Assembly (NCBI GenBank): GCA_963774075.1
Contig: CAVZDP010000003.1
Span: 1-64,000 of the forward strand
DNA length: 64,000 bases
Direction: 5' to 3'
Source: JBBQNR01 sp963774075
Lineage (GTDB): Bacteria; Actinomycetota; Thermoleophilia; Solirubrobacterales; JBBDJG01
Position 1 is the stretch's first letter. Each line of letters begins with the position of its first letter. Under the pieces are notes generated by a model. It was not told the DNA's origin. It worked only from the letters and a program-made list of their open reading frames with translations, and ran no database searches. Below, one piece after another: positions 8,540 through 17,135 of the stretch. The translations under genes were made by a program, and so were the position numbers.

Positions 8540-8935
8540 TCAGTCCCGCGGCCAGAAGTCCTGGATGATCTCCCCCTCGTCCTGGAGGTCCTCGACGCGC
8601 ACGGAGCAGATCACGAGCTCGGCGTCCTCGGGGCCTTCGTTCCAGACCGACCGCGTGACGTGTGGAGCGACGCGTACGGCCGTGCCACCCTCCAGCTCGA
8701 CCACCTGGTCTTCGAGTTTGAACTCGAGCCGCCCGGAGAGGACGAGGTAGATCTCCTCCTGGGTCTTGTGCCGGTGCCCGTAGCCGCCCTTGCCCCCCGT
8801 CTGGGCCGGCATGCGGCGGAACGTCAGCGCCACCTGCTTGGCCTCCAGCGGCCCGGTCAGAAAGCGCATCTCGCCGGGGTAGTCGCCGAGCACGTCAGGG
8901 ACCTCGGCCAGCTTGCAGATCGCGTAGTCGCTCAT
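8540..8935 (-). CDS. Cupin-domain protein
   Basis: 131 residues with a strong SD (aggagg) 3 nt before the ATG at 8933-8935. Single cupin barrel: motif 1 GYGHRHKTQEEIYLVLSGRL supplies two His and a Glu as metal ligands, and motif 2 is VRVAPHVTRSVWNEG. Such small cupins are sugar isomerases, dioxygenases or ligand binders. The enzyme activity is not assignable. Confidence 0.8.
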   Translation of the reverse strand: MSDYAICKLAEVPDVLGDYPGEMRFLTGPLEAKQVALTFRRMPAQTGGKGGYGHRHKTQEEIYLVLSGRLEFKLEDQVVELEGGTAVRVAPHVTRSVWNEGPEDAELVICSVRVEDLQDEGEIIQDFWPRD

Positions 8936-9024
8936 CGTCCTCCTGTCATCGGGGGCGCTCCTCCTGCACGGGGCGCTTCAGTGGTAGAGACGGCGAGCCT
9001 ACCTTGCTGTGATCATCTGCCGCC

Positions 9025-9699
9025 ATGCACGAGCTACACGTCCTGCGGGTGTTCACCGACGGAGCGCGTGGCCGCGGCAATCCGCTGGGGGTGTTCGTGA
9101 AGGGCGCCGAGGTCGCTCCCGAGGAGCGTCAGGGGATCGCGGCTGAGCTCGGCTACTCGGAGACCGTCTTCGTCGAGGACGCCGGAACCGGCGAGCTTCG
9201 GATCTTCACGCCCGCCGTCGAGCTGCCGCTCGCCGGTCATCCACTGGTCGGCACGGCGTGGCTCCTGCGCTCGCAAGGTCACGAGGTACCGGCGCTTCGG
9301 CCACCGGCCGGCGAGGTTGAGACCTGGTCCCACGAGAACATGAGCTGGATTCGCGGGCGGCCGGAGTGGGCGCCGCGATTCGAGCTCCAGCAGGTGGACT
9401 CGCCGGCCGAGGTCGACGCCCACCCCGGCGCCGGCCAGGACGGCCTGCTCGACGTCTGGGCCTGGGAGGACGAGTCGGCGGGCAAGGTGCGAGCGCGCGT
9501 GTTCGCGCCGGCCGTCGGTGTGCCCGAGGACCCGGCCACCGGGGCCGCCGCGATGCTCTTGGCGGCCCACATCGGCCGCCCGATCACGATCCGCCAGGGC
9601 GAGGGCTCGATCATCTTGGCGCGCCCCGGGCCCGACGGAACGGTCGAGATCGGCGGACGCGTCGTGCTCGACGAGGTGCGGGAGTGGCCGGTTCGATAG
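9025..9699 (+). CDS. PhzF family epimerase/isomerase
   Basis: 224 residues. PhzF proteins share the diaminopimelate-epimerase fold. Visible here are LHVLRVFTDGARGRGNPLGV, LGYSETVFVED with the catalytic Glu, the LRIFTPAVELPLAGHPLVGT motif and the C-terminal PEDPATGAAAMLLAAHI. At 224 residues it is shorter than most PhzF proteins (about 260-300); the middle appears condensed. The substrate is probably a small-molecule isomerisation and cannot be specified. Confidence 0.85.
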   Translation: MHELHVLRVFTDGARGRGNPLGVFVKGAEVAPEERQGIAAELGYSETVFVEDAGTGELRIFTPAVELPLAGHPLVGTAWLLRSQGHEVPALRPPAGEVETWSHENMSWIRGRPEWAPRFELQQVDSPAEVDAHPGAGQDGLLDVWAWEDESAGKVRARVFAPAVGVPEDPATGAAAMLLAAHIGRPITIRQGEGSIILARPGPDGTVEIGGRVVLDEVREWPVR

Positions 9700-9714
9700 C
9701 GCGTTGATGGTGGG

Positions 9715-11043
9715 TCACCCAGAGCAGCGGAACCATGCCGAGGGTTCGTCCTCGCGTTTTCTCGAGCATGAGCGTTCGACGATCCAGCGATCGGGAGAGT
9801 TCGCGTTGGGGAAGTAGTACTGGTCTGCCCCGCCGCTATAGCGGCGCCCCTGACAAGGAGGCTCGTCTTTTTTGTGCTCGCACTGGGGCGCGACCGTGCC
9901 AGCCGCGTAGATCACGCCGGTCTTCTTTGGAATCCGCGCGCGCACGCGCAAATCGCGAACGGCGCCGAACCTGGCCGGGAGCGCCAGTCGGTCACGTACA
10001 TCGGCGACAGTCTTCAACCGACCCGCCTCTTCGCACGACGTCCACCAGTGGCCCCCACCCCTCTGCTGCCGAAAGATCCTCGCCGTGTATCGCACGAGAC
10101 AGAGGTGCCCGATCTTCCGAGCGGGCACGGTCCTGTGTACCTCGATCGGCCCGGCGAACGAGGCGAGCGTCGGGCGATCCAGCACGGCAGTGGCAGCTGG
10201 CTTGCCCTCGCCCGACTCAGTGTCCGGCGACTTCCACCAAGTCACCACGATGGCGATCGTGAGAAAAAACACCGCCGCGACCGTCAGTCCGACGGAGCGG
10301 GCTAAGTAGCGTCTTGCTTTTCGGGCCTCTCTAGCCTGCTCCCGGCGAAGAGATCCGCCCAACGGCCGGACCTGGCGCGGCATCCCGTAGGCGGCAAACG
10401 CACCGTGGACGATTGCCACTACCGCCAAGGCCAGCGCGAGCGCCACCAGGAAGATCACCAACGCCTCCCAGAAGCCCTGTACCTTCGTGATGTCGTCAGG
10501 CCCCTTGATTAGGGCCACGATGCCGAAGACGCCGGTGAGGGAGGTTGCGGTTGCCGTCCATTTCTCTCCCGTACCGCGTACCGTCGCGAGCTCCTCTGGC
10601 TCCAGCCGCTCGGCCTTTCGTTCCCAGTCGACGTCGGCAAGCGTGGCGACGAACTCCTTCCCCGCGACACGGACGATCCCCTGCGGAGGCGCATCTGGGC
10701 TGCCGACCTCCAAGCGGCCAAAGGCTCCACATCCCTGCGAAACCTCTTTCGGTCGCTGGTGATCCTCGCGGCAGTTGCAGATCGCGGTCTTGGCGAACGG
10801 GCGCCCGAGCGTCTCTCCATCCTCCAGGTTGGTGGCTAGATGCCGGCCCGTTCGCTTCTCAATGGGCAGCTCGACCTCCATCCGGTCCTTGCAGCGCGGA
10901 CACTCTCCCTTCAAGAGCACCACGTCCAGGTATTCGAGGTCAGGTACGACCTGCTCGAACCCGGCGACAGCGTTAACCCATCCGTCCGGCTCGTGCAGGC
11001 GATATAGGGCGGCCGGTTTCTTCCTGTGAGTGTCCTCGGACAT
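9715..11043 (-). CDS. Unrecognised membrane protein with split zinc ribbon
   Basis: 442 residues, family not recognised. Residues about 45-105 contain Cys clusters (GECPRCKD, then ICNCRED and QGCGAFGRL) that look like a zinc ribbon. Three hydrophobic segments follow: WTATATSLTGVFGIVALI (~165), FWEALVIFLVALALALAVVA (~190), and SVGLTVAAVFFLTIAIVVTW (~250). A roughly 170-residue C-terminal domain has five further Cys (CLVRYTAR, TSCEEAG, PQCEHKKDEPPC, ERSCSRKR). The layout resembles a cytosolic sensor, membrane bundle and exported domain, but no function is claimed. Confidence 0.6.
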   Translation of the reverse strand: MSEDTHRKKPAALYRLHEPDGWVNAVAGFEQVVPDLEYLDVVLLKGECPRCKDRMEVELPIEKRTGRHLATNLEDGETLGRPFAKTAICNCREDHQRPKEVSQGCGAFGRLEVGSPDAPPQGIVRVAGKEFVATLADVDWERKAERLEPEELATVRGTGEKWTATATSLTGVFGIVALIKGPDDITKVQGFWEALVIFLVALALALAVVAIVHGAFAAYGMPRQVRPLGGSLRREQAREARKARRYLARSVGLTVAAVFFLTIAIVVTWWKSPDTESGEGKPAATAVLDRPTLASFAGPIEVHRTVPARKIGHLCLVRYTARIFRQQRGGGHWWTSCEEAGRLKTVADVRDRLALPARFGAVRDLRVRARIPKKTGVIYAAGTVAPQCEHKKDEPPCQGRRYSGGADQYYFPNANSPDRWIVERSCSRKREDEPSAWFRCSG

Positions 11044-11157
11044 GGCCCAGACCGTAAGCCGACCGAAGAGAGCCCTCCACCCACCTATCCACTCACATGG
11101 AGTGCAGTACTACAGGTTCGCCCCGAAATACAGGTTCGCGCTCAACCCCTGCCGCCG

Positions 11158-11370
11158 CTACGAAGGCGGCGGCAGCGGGCCGATGTGGGCTTCGATCTTC
11201 GCCTGCACCTCGCCGCAGAGCTTCTTCAGCTCCGCGGGCTGAATCGTCGCGTTCGTCAGCAGCAGGCGCAGGAAGCCCATCTCCGGAAGCGTGAGCTCGA
11301 TCGTGAACGTGTCCGGGAGCTCCTGCTCGGGGTAGCGCTCCGGTCCGTTGGCGCCTATTCGCCGCCCGGA
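11158..11370 (-). pseudogene. Remnant of an unknown gene (C-terminal piece)
   Basis: This frame is bounded by stops and has no usable start before an internal ATG. It reads GPERYPEQELPDTFTIEL, TLPEMGFLRLLLTNATIQPA and ELKKLCGEVQAKIEAHIGPL. The composition and the amphipathic last helix are protein-like. I read it as the 3' end of a lost gene, family unknown. The rest of 11044-11414 has only a duplicated 11-mer (tacaggttcgc at 11111 and 11129). Confidence 0.4.
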
Positions 11371-11414
11371 TCAGGTCGGAAGCGTGCAAGTCGCATTGCG
11401 CGTGCTTCGACAGA

Positions 11415-13120
11415 CTACGGCGCGGCCGTGTCGGTGGTCACGGGCACGATCGCCGGATACGGGCCCGCGGCGTTGAGCGGGATCGTCGTGTAGAGCGTCC
11501 TGGCCCCGTCGTTCCATTGCACGACGAGCTTGCTTCCCTTGACATAGAGGCGCGCTTTGTCGGAGCCGGAGGGAGCGGATGGGTCACTCGCCTGAGCGTC
11601 CAGCGTCATGGAGCCGTGGAAGCTCGGGTTCGCGCGCAGGTGGAGCAGGGTTTCGGGCGTCGCCTGCGAGCCGAGGTTGACGCCACCGGAATGGCGCATG
11701 TGCACGGCGTTGCCGAACGATCGCAGCGAGTAGTTGTTCGCCCCTCGGGCGTTGAAGTCCCGGATGTCCAGCCCGGTCAGATGCGAGATCGTGCCGGTGC
11801 CGCCGGGCGGCTCGAGCCGAAGGATCGAGTAGATGTTGACCGCCCATCCAGTGCCGACCCTGTTCGAGATCGGCGGCGCGTAGAAGCCGTAGACGGCAGC
11901 CATCGTCCCCGTGCCGCCCCCGGCGATCGACTCGAGTCGGAGCTGATGCTGGAAGCTCGAGAAGATCGACGCCTTCACGCCGTTGACCGCACCCGGGAGG
12001 CCGTTCACGGACGGGGAGCTCTTGAAGATCTCGACCGTCTTCATGTCCGTCGCGGTGGAGGGCGTGATCGCGCTGTTGAAGGTGAACATGACGAGGGAAG
12101 ACGAGTGCAGCGGGCCGTCGGTGGTGATCGCGGCCGAGACGGCGATGGCGCGCAGTCCCGCGCCGGGCCCGAGCGCGATGGTGCTCGTGGCGGGCACCTG
12201 CGCGACGTCGAACGGAGCGCCGCTCACGCTCCTGCCGGCGTTCGCGAGCCGCAGCGCGGATGCATGGAAGAACCCGTCAGTCGCCAGTGCGTCCGCGCCG
12301 GAGCGGTAGAGCTTCGCGTCGTTCCCGATCAGCAGGCCTCCATCCGGTCCCTGGACCGCGAGCTCCATCTGGCCCGCCGCGGTCAGGACGAGGCGGTCGG
12401 TTCCCGGTCCGCCGTTTCGAATGTTCAGGAGCTTGCCCGTCGTGACGTTGTCCGCCTCGTTGCCGATGAAAATTCCCTGACAGGCCGTCTCCGCTCCTTC
12501 GAGCGCGATCGAGAGCGCGGCAGCGCCGGCGTCGAGGTTCGCCGGCTTGGCGTGCGTGATCTTGACGGTGCCCCTTCCCTCCTCGCGGCCCTCGACCCCC
12601 AGCGCAGTGTCGAGGGGTTGGTGGAGACGATGTCCACCGCCTCCGCGGTCGGGTCGCCCGCGCCTCCGGCCGGGTCGTGGAAGATCGAGACCGTGTGCGC
12701 CGTTCCCGCGTTCTGGATCCGAACGGCGTGCTGCGGGTTCGCGGCGTTCCCCTGATTCACCAAGAGCAGCCGCCCCAGGGCGTCCGCTCCCCGGTTCGAG
12801 TACAGCACGGCGCCCGCGCCGGTAGAGGCCGTGTTGTTTAGGTTGAGGGCTCCCCCGATGGACGCCGAAGGCGGCACTGCGCCGGACGGCACGAGCCTCA
12901 AGGCGGGCTGGTCGGCCGGCGGTACGACGTCGAGCGTCTCGTTGAAAACGGCTGCCGCCGCCTGGTCGGTGGTCACCAGCGCACCGATGCCGACGCCGCT
13001 TGCCAGCAGCGCCGCCCTTGCCAGTATTGAACGCCGAGTCTCTTCCGGTGGCGAAGCGAGCACCAGTGACCTCCCCTTTTCGCGCTTTTCCCGCCGGGAA
13101 AGCGCCCTAAACGCTGGCAT
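11415..13120 (-). pseudogene. Exported repeat-rich protein, interrupted by one frameshift
   Basis: The preferred start at 13120 has SD aggggga; the frame continues upstream to 13147. A TAT-like leader (ETRRSILARAALLASGVG ... DQAAAAVF) is followed by a frame that ends in nonsense after DIVSTNPST. The next frame continues sensibly as ALGVEGREEGRGTVKITHA through MELAVQGPDGG to the stop at 11415. Adding one base to the C4 run (gggg, 12614-12617) joins both halves into about 568 residues. Family not recognised; the beta-rich body (LNLNN, LLHLRANPSFHGSMTLDAQ) resembles tail-fibre-like or pseudo-fibre surface proteins. This is either an assembly error or a real null mutation. Confidence 0.7.
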
Positions 13121-13136
13121 GCTCCCCCTTAGCGGT

Positions 13137-13142
13137 TCTATA
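13137..13142 (-). promoter_or_regulatory. Candidate -10 box for the 13120 gene
   Basis: On the minus strand TATAGA lies about 17 nt upstream of the ATG at 13120, directly after a TTGAC. The -35 position has no clear match, so this would be an extended -10 type promoter with a very short leader. Weak evidence. Confidence 0.25.
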
Positions 13143-13186
13143 GTCAACCTACCTGCCGGCTCACGGATGAATCCCGGCTTGGAGGC

Positions 13187-14743
13187 ATGCAGTCCCCCTC
13201 TGACAGGACGTCGCCATCACTCAGGCCTGATCGCCGCGCACTCTTCTGCGTGGCAGTCATTGCTGGGGTGATAGCCGCGGCCGTGGCCGCTCCGGCGCCG
13301 GCGACAGCCGCCGAATCCAGCGTCATGCTCCTGCCGGCCTCCGGCCCGTCGGGAACGAAGGTCGAGCTTCGGGGAGCGCGATTCGCCGGCCAGCGGGTCC
13401 GCGTCAAGATCGGGTCGCGGATCGTGGCACGGGACAGGACCGGTCGCGGCGGAAAGTTCACGGCGCAATTCAAGGTCCCCAAGGGGAAGGCCCGCAAGCT
13501 GAGCGTCTGGTCGACGAACGGCAAGCGCCCGATCAAGAACATCTTCAGGTACGCCCGCTCCAAGACGGCGTACTCGGGCGAGATCGCCACCGGCCGCCGG
13601 CGGCGCCTGCGCTGGTCACCGACCGCGGCCCTGGCCGGGTCGACGTTTCACCTGAGCGGGTCGAAGCTCCCGGCGAAGCGGCAGGTGCGGATCACGGTCG
13701 GGGGCAAACCGGCCGTCTCTGGGCGGACGAACCGAAGAGGCCGCTTCTCGCGCGACATCCTGGTGCCACGACTCAAGGTGGGTCGCCACGTCGTAGTCGT
13801 GAAGGCCGGCCGAGTGAGGTTCGCCTTTCCTTTCACGGTCCCCCAACCTCCGCCCGGTCCTCGCCCGCCCCGTGTCAGCCCCATTTCCGATCCCCTCGTG
13901 GTTGCCGCCGGGGACATCGCCTGCGACCCCACCAACCGCAACTTCCACAATGGCCGGGGCGACGCGACGCACTGCCGCCAGATGCACACTTCGAACATCG
14001 CGATGCGCCCGCGGCCGGCGGCGGTGCTCCCGCTGGGCGACCTCCAGTACGAGGTCGGAGCCTTCGATGACTTTCGCCGCTCCTACGACCCGAGCTGGGG
14101 CCGCCTGAAGTCGCTCACCCGCCCGGCCATCGGCAACAGCGAGTACGGCGTGCCCGGGGCCGCCGGCTACTTCGACTACTTCAACGGGGTCGGCAACGAG
14201 ACGGGACCGGCGGGGCCCAGGAGCACCGGCTACTACAGCTATGACGTCGGCGCCTGGCACCTGATCGCGCTCAACTCGACCTGTTCAAAGCTCCCCGGCG
14301 GCTGCAGCGCGGGTTCGCCTCAGGAGCGGTGGCTTCGCGCCGACCTCGCCGCGCACCCCAGGGCCTGCACGCTCGCCTACTGGCACCACCCGCGATTCTC
14401 CTCGGGCAGGTACGGCGACAACCCGAACCTTCGCGCCTTCTGGCAGGCGCTCTACGACTACGGCGCCGAGATCGTCCTGAACGGGCACGATCAGAACTAC
14501 CAGCGCTACGCTCGCCAGGACCCCGACGGGTTTGTGACCTCGAGAGGGCTGCGCGAGTTCGTGGTCGGTACCGGTGGTCGGAGCCAGTTGGCGATTCAGC
14601 CTGGTGCCGTTGCAAACAGGGAGGCCGCAAGCGGCACCACCTTCGGCGTCCTCAAGCTCACTCTGCACCCGACGAGCTACGACTGGCGGTTCTCCTCGGG
14701 CGGGGGCCCGTTCTCCGACGCCGGTTCCGGCATCTGTCACTAG
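13187..14743 (+). CDS. Secreted calcineurin-like phosphoesterase with Ig-like N-terminal repeats
   Basis: 518 residues. After a signal peptide (to about residue 42) come two Ig-like/IPT repeats of about 85 residues, similar to those in the GH99-like protein at 17136. A Pro-rich hinge leads to a purple-acid-phosphatase-like domain: AAGDIACD (~242), VLPLGDLQYE (~283), AIGNSEYG (316-319), YWHHPRF (~398) and LNGHDQNYQR (434-436). The usual GNH(E/D) reads GNSE and the usual GHxH reads GHDQ, so two conserved His positions are changed. It may be inactive or use an altered metal site. SD ggagg is unusually close (1 nt) to the ATG. Confidence 0.85.
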   Translation: MQSPSDRTSPSLRPDRRALFCVAVIAGVIAAAVAAPAPATAAESSVMLLPASGPSGTKVELRGARFAGQRVRVKIGSRIVARDRTGRGGKFTAQFKVPKGKARKLSVWSTNGKRPIKNIFRYARSKTAYSGEIATGRRRRLRWSPTAALAGSTFHLSGSKLPAKRQVRITVGGKPAVSGRTNRRGRFSRDILVPRLKVGRHVVVVKAGRVRFAFPFTVPQPPPGPRPPRVSPISDPLVVAAGDIACDPTNRNFHNGRGDATHCRQMHTSNIAMRPRPAAVLPLGDLQYEVGAFDDFRRSYDPSWGRLKSLTRPAIGNSEYGVPGAAGYFDYFNGVGNETGPAGPRSTGYYSYDVGAWHLIALNSTCSKLPGGCSAGSPQERWLRADLAAHPRACTLAYWHHPRFSSGRYGDNPNLRAFWQALYDYGAEIVLNGHDQNYQRYARQDPDGFVTSRGLREFVVGTGGRSQLAIQPGAVANREAASGTTFGVLKLTLHPTSYDWRFSSGGGPFSDAGSGICH

Positions 14744-14812
14744 CAGGACGCGCCGCTCCGACGGGCTGCTGACGGGGGGCGCTCGCTGGACGCGCGAGCC
14801 CCAAAAAAACAT

Positions 14813-14842
14813 TTGTCCACCCGGCCCACTCGGGTCTAGCAT
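14813..14842 (+). promoter_or_regulatory. Sigma-70-like promoter for the 14893 gene
   Basis: TTGTCC (14813-14818) and TAGCAT (14837-14842) are separated by 18 nt, 50 nt upstream of the ATG at 14893. The A7 run just before adds local AT content. This is a reasonable housekeeping-type promoter by match and placement. Confidence 0.4.
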
Positions 14843-14892
14843 GGCTCCCAAGCGCCACAGACGGCGAAATACAAGCAGGGGGGCAACGGAAT

Positions 14893-16461
14893 ATGCCAGT
14901 GGGTACTGAGGCGCGCCCGGGGAAGCGCGCGCTCTATCTGTTCATTTCAGCGGCGGCGATCCTCTTCGCTGCGTGGTGGCCCGCTCACGCCAGCGCGGCC
15001 ACGTTCAACTCGGTGGCCGACGCCTACGCGGACTCGGCGAACCCGGGCAGCAACTACGGATCCCGGACGACGTTCAAGCACGACAACTCGCCGGTGATCA
15101 ACGCGTACGTGAGGTTCAACGTGCAAGGCGTCGGGTCGTTCGGCTCCGCCCAACTCAGGATTTTCGCCACGAGCAACAACAGTTCCGGAGTCGAGATCCA
15201 CTCGGTCACCGGCGCCGGCGCCAACACGTGGAGCGAGGCCGCCCTGACCTACAGCAGCGCACCGACCCTCGGACCGGTCGTCGCATCCTCCGGGCCGCTC
15301 TCGGCGGGCAACTGGTACAGCTTCGACGTCTCGTCGCACGTGACGGCTAACGGCCTCGTGACCTTCGGGATCACCGGTCCCGGCAACACGAGCACGAGCT
15401 ACAGCAGCCGCGAGGGATCGAACCCGCCGCAGCTTCTCGTCCCGGCCCCGGTGGCGTCGGCCAACAACGGCTACACGATCGCGGGTAGCGGCGGCTCGTA
15501 CACCGCTACGCCGACGGGCGGTGGGTCGGGCTACTCCGGCTCGCTCAAGTCGGTCGTCGAGAACGCCGCGCGCGCGCTGAGCAACGCGGCGGGCGGAACG
15601 ATCACGTTCGGCAGCGGACTCTACGACCTCGGCAACAGCTGGTTCGAGCTGAAGAGCATCAGGAACGTCACGTTCCAGGGCCAGGGCATGTACGCCACGA
15701 CGATCCAGAACAACTCTGGTCTCGCCGCGGACACCGAGCCGTTCAACACCGGAGACACCCGGAACCTCGTGATTCGCGACATGACGGTCAACGCCGGAGG
15801 GCCGACTCGAACGACGAGCGACGCGCTCGACTTCGACAACGGCAACAACAACCTGCTCGAGCGGGTGAGGGTTGCTCAGGCCCGCGGGCGCGGGATCGTG
15901 TTCGACGGCAAGGACGTCACCGGAGGTCAGCCCCGAGCCGCGAGCGGCAACACCGTCCGCGACTGCGTGATCAGCGGGACCGCCACACACGGCATCCAGT
16001 TCCTGGCGGCGACCAACAACCGGGTCGAGGGATGCACGATCACGAACGTGGGCGGAAACGGCATCCAGGCCACCAAGTCGTCGACGATCGCCGACCAGCC
16101 GAACAAGAAGGCGAGCGGCAACGTGATCACCGGCAACACGATCACCAACGCCGGCCAGGATGGGATCAGCATCAACAGCAGCGACAGGACCCAGATCCTG
16201 AACAACACCATCCTGAACAGCGCGAACGTGAGTTCCAGCAGGGATGGCATCCGCATCACCTCAAGCAACTCGATCAGCTGCGACGACAACCGTGTCTCCG
16301 GCAACAGGGCCGGCGACAACCAGTCGCCAAAGACGCAGCGCTACGGGCTGAACATCAGGTCGTCGCTCTGCCATGGGACCGTGGTTGGACCGGGGAACGA
16401 CTTCTCGGGCAACCTGAGCGGCCCCATCAGCAACTCGGGCACAGGAACAATCTTCCTGTAA
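14893..16461 (+). CDS. Secreted DNRLRE + right-handed beta-helix protein (paralog 1)
   Basis: 522 residues; signal peptide ends near PAHASA. A DNRLRE/CBM96-like beta-sandwich spans about 35-180 (AYADSANPGSNYGSRTTF, AYVRFNVQGVG, SREGSNPPQLLVP). A parallel beta-helix follows, with NosD/pectate-lyase-type rungs rich in N-x-I/V (GNTVRDCVISGTATHGIQFL, NNRVEGCTITNVGGNGI, GNVITGNTITNAGQDGI). It ends CHGTVVGPGNDFSGNLSGP. Such proteins bind or cleave polysaccharides outside the cell; catalytic residues are not identifiable. SD agggggg precedes the ATG. Closely related to the gene at 21641. Confidence 0.85.
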   Translation: MPVGTEARPGKRALYLFISAAAILFAAWWPAHASAATFNSVADAYADSANPGSNYGSRTTFKHDNSPVINAYVRFNVQGVGSFGSAQLRIFATSNNSSGVEIHSVTGAGANTWSEAALTYSSAPTLGPVVASSGPLSAGNWYSFDVSSHVTANGLVTFGITGPGNTSTSYSSREGSNPPQLLVPAPVASANNGYTIAGSGGSYTATPTGGGSGYSGSLKSVVENAARALSNAAGGTITFGSGLYDLGNSWFELKSIRNVTFQGQGMYATTIQNNSGLAADTEPFNTGDTRNLVIRDMTVNAGGPTRTTSDALDFDNGNNNLLERVRVAQARGRGIVFDGKDVTGGQPRAASGNTVRDCVISGTATHGIQFLAATNNRVEGCTITNVGGNGIQATKSSTIADQPNKKASGNVITGNTITNAGQDGISINSSDRTQILNNTILNSANVSSSRDGIRITSSNSISCDDNRVSGNRAGDNQSPKTQRYGLNIRSSLCHGTVVGPGNDFSGNLSGPISNSGTGTIFL

Positions 16462-16478
16462 GCCCCGAGGTAGTCGGA

Positions 16479-16511
16479 GCGCCGCGCGGACCTGGGGGGG
16501 CCGCGCGGCGC
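16479..16511 (+). terminator. GC hairpin after the first beta-helix gene
   Basis: A perfect 11-bp stem (gcgccgcgcgg / ccgcgcggcgc) with an 11-nt loop starts 18 nt after the stop at 16461. No U tract, as with other hairpins in this window. Confidence 0.55.
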
Positions 16512-16674
16512 CCGCGCATCCAAAAGCGGCGCCCGTTCCGTGCTCGGTCGGGCGATCGCGACTTCCAAAGTGTGAACGAGCCTTCACCAGCTCGTAACGT
16601 CCCCGCAACTTCGGGATCCCGCCTTTGGGGGATCATCATGTCGACGGATGATCACGACAAAGGAAAGGAAGCCG

Positions 16675-16872
16675 ATGCCAGAACTACTGACCAGTTCTCG
16701 CCAGGCGCGCACCATGCCGCTACCGGCATCCAGGGACGGGGGGCGGCCGATTCGCCGGCACGCCACCAGGGCAGCCCGGGGAACGAGCATCGTTCTCTCC
16801 GGGATGTTCTTCCTGGATCACCTCGCATCCGAGGACATGCCGGTCCGGCCCCAGCGCAGTCGCGGGCGGTAG
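16675..16872 (+). CDS. Possible small protein of 65 residues
   Basis: The ATG at 16675 has a purine-rich SD (aaaggaaaggaag). The product begins MPELLTSSRQARTMPLPA and has one weakly hydrophobic patch (TSIVLSGMFFLDHLA). Third-position GC is high, as in real genes here. An alternative frame from ATG 16638 (82 codons, MSTDDHDKGKEADARTTDQF...) also has an SD, and only one of them can be right. No homolog recognised. This is the only gene-like content in 16512-16899. Confidence 0.35.
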   Translation: MPELLTSSRQARTMPLPASRDGGRPIRRHATRAARGTSIVLSGMFFLDHLASEDMPVRPQRSRGR

Positions 16873-16899
16873 AGCTCGCGGCATAGACACACGCTGCAG

Positions 16900-16922
16900 A
16901 GCGTGAGCGCCACGCTCACGCT
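16900..16922. terminator. Perfect hairpin, 10-bp stem
   Basis: AGCGTGAGCG (16900-16909) pairs with CGCTCACGCT (16913-16922) around a 3-nt loop, 28 nt after the possible small ORF. Terminator-like, without a U tract. Confidence 0.45.
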
Positions 16923-16942
16923 CGTTAGCCGGGCGGAGGACC

Positions 16943-16976
16943 CTGGACGCAAAACTTCCTTGCAAGCAGCGTCCAG
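16943..16976. promoter_or_regulatory. Inverted repeat upstream of the GH99-like gene
   Basis: CTGGACGC (16943-16950) pairs with GCGTCCAG (16969-16976), with an 18-nt AT-richer centre (aaaacttccttgcaagca). It lies about 190 nt before the TTG start at 17136. It could be an operator or a second terminator; sequence alone does not decide. Confidence 0.3.
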
Positions 16977-17135
16977 CTCGACGTACCATGATGCTGCTGG
17001 ACATTGGGGAAGGGAATCCCGTAGTACGTTTGGGGGAACGGAATCCTGGCAGCACGCAGCCGTAGTTGGCGCCCGCCCACGGACGGCGATGGCGCACCAT
17101 CTCGTGCCTCGGAGCGACTTCGCTCCCTGGCTGCA

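Noticed and set aside
11111..11139. Possible CRISPR-like repeat (tacaggttcgc twice)
   Set aside because: Two 11-mers 18 bp apart with no further copies or cas genes.
11517..12755. 412-codon plus-strand frame
   Set aside because: Antisense of the frameshifted exported protein, whose minus-strand frames carry the signal peptide and sensible composition.
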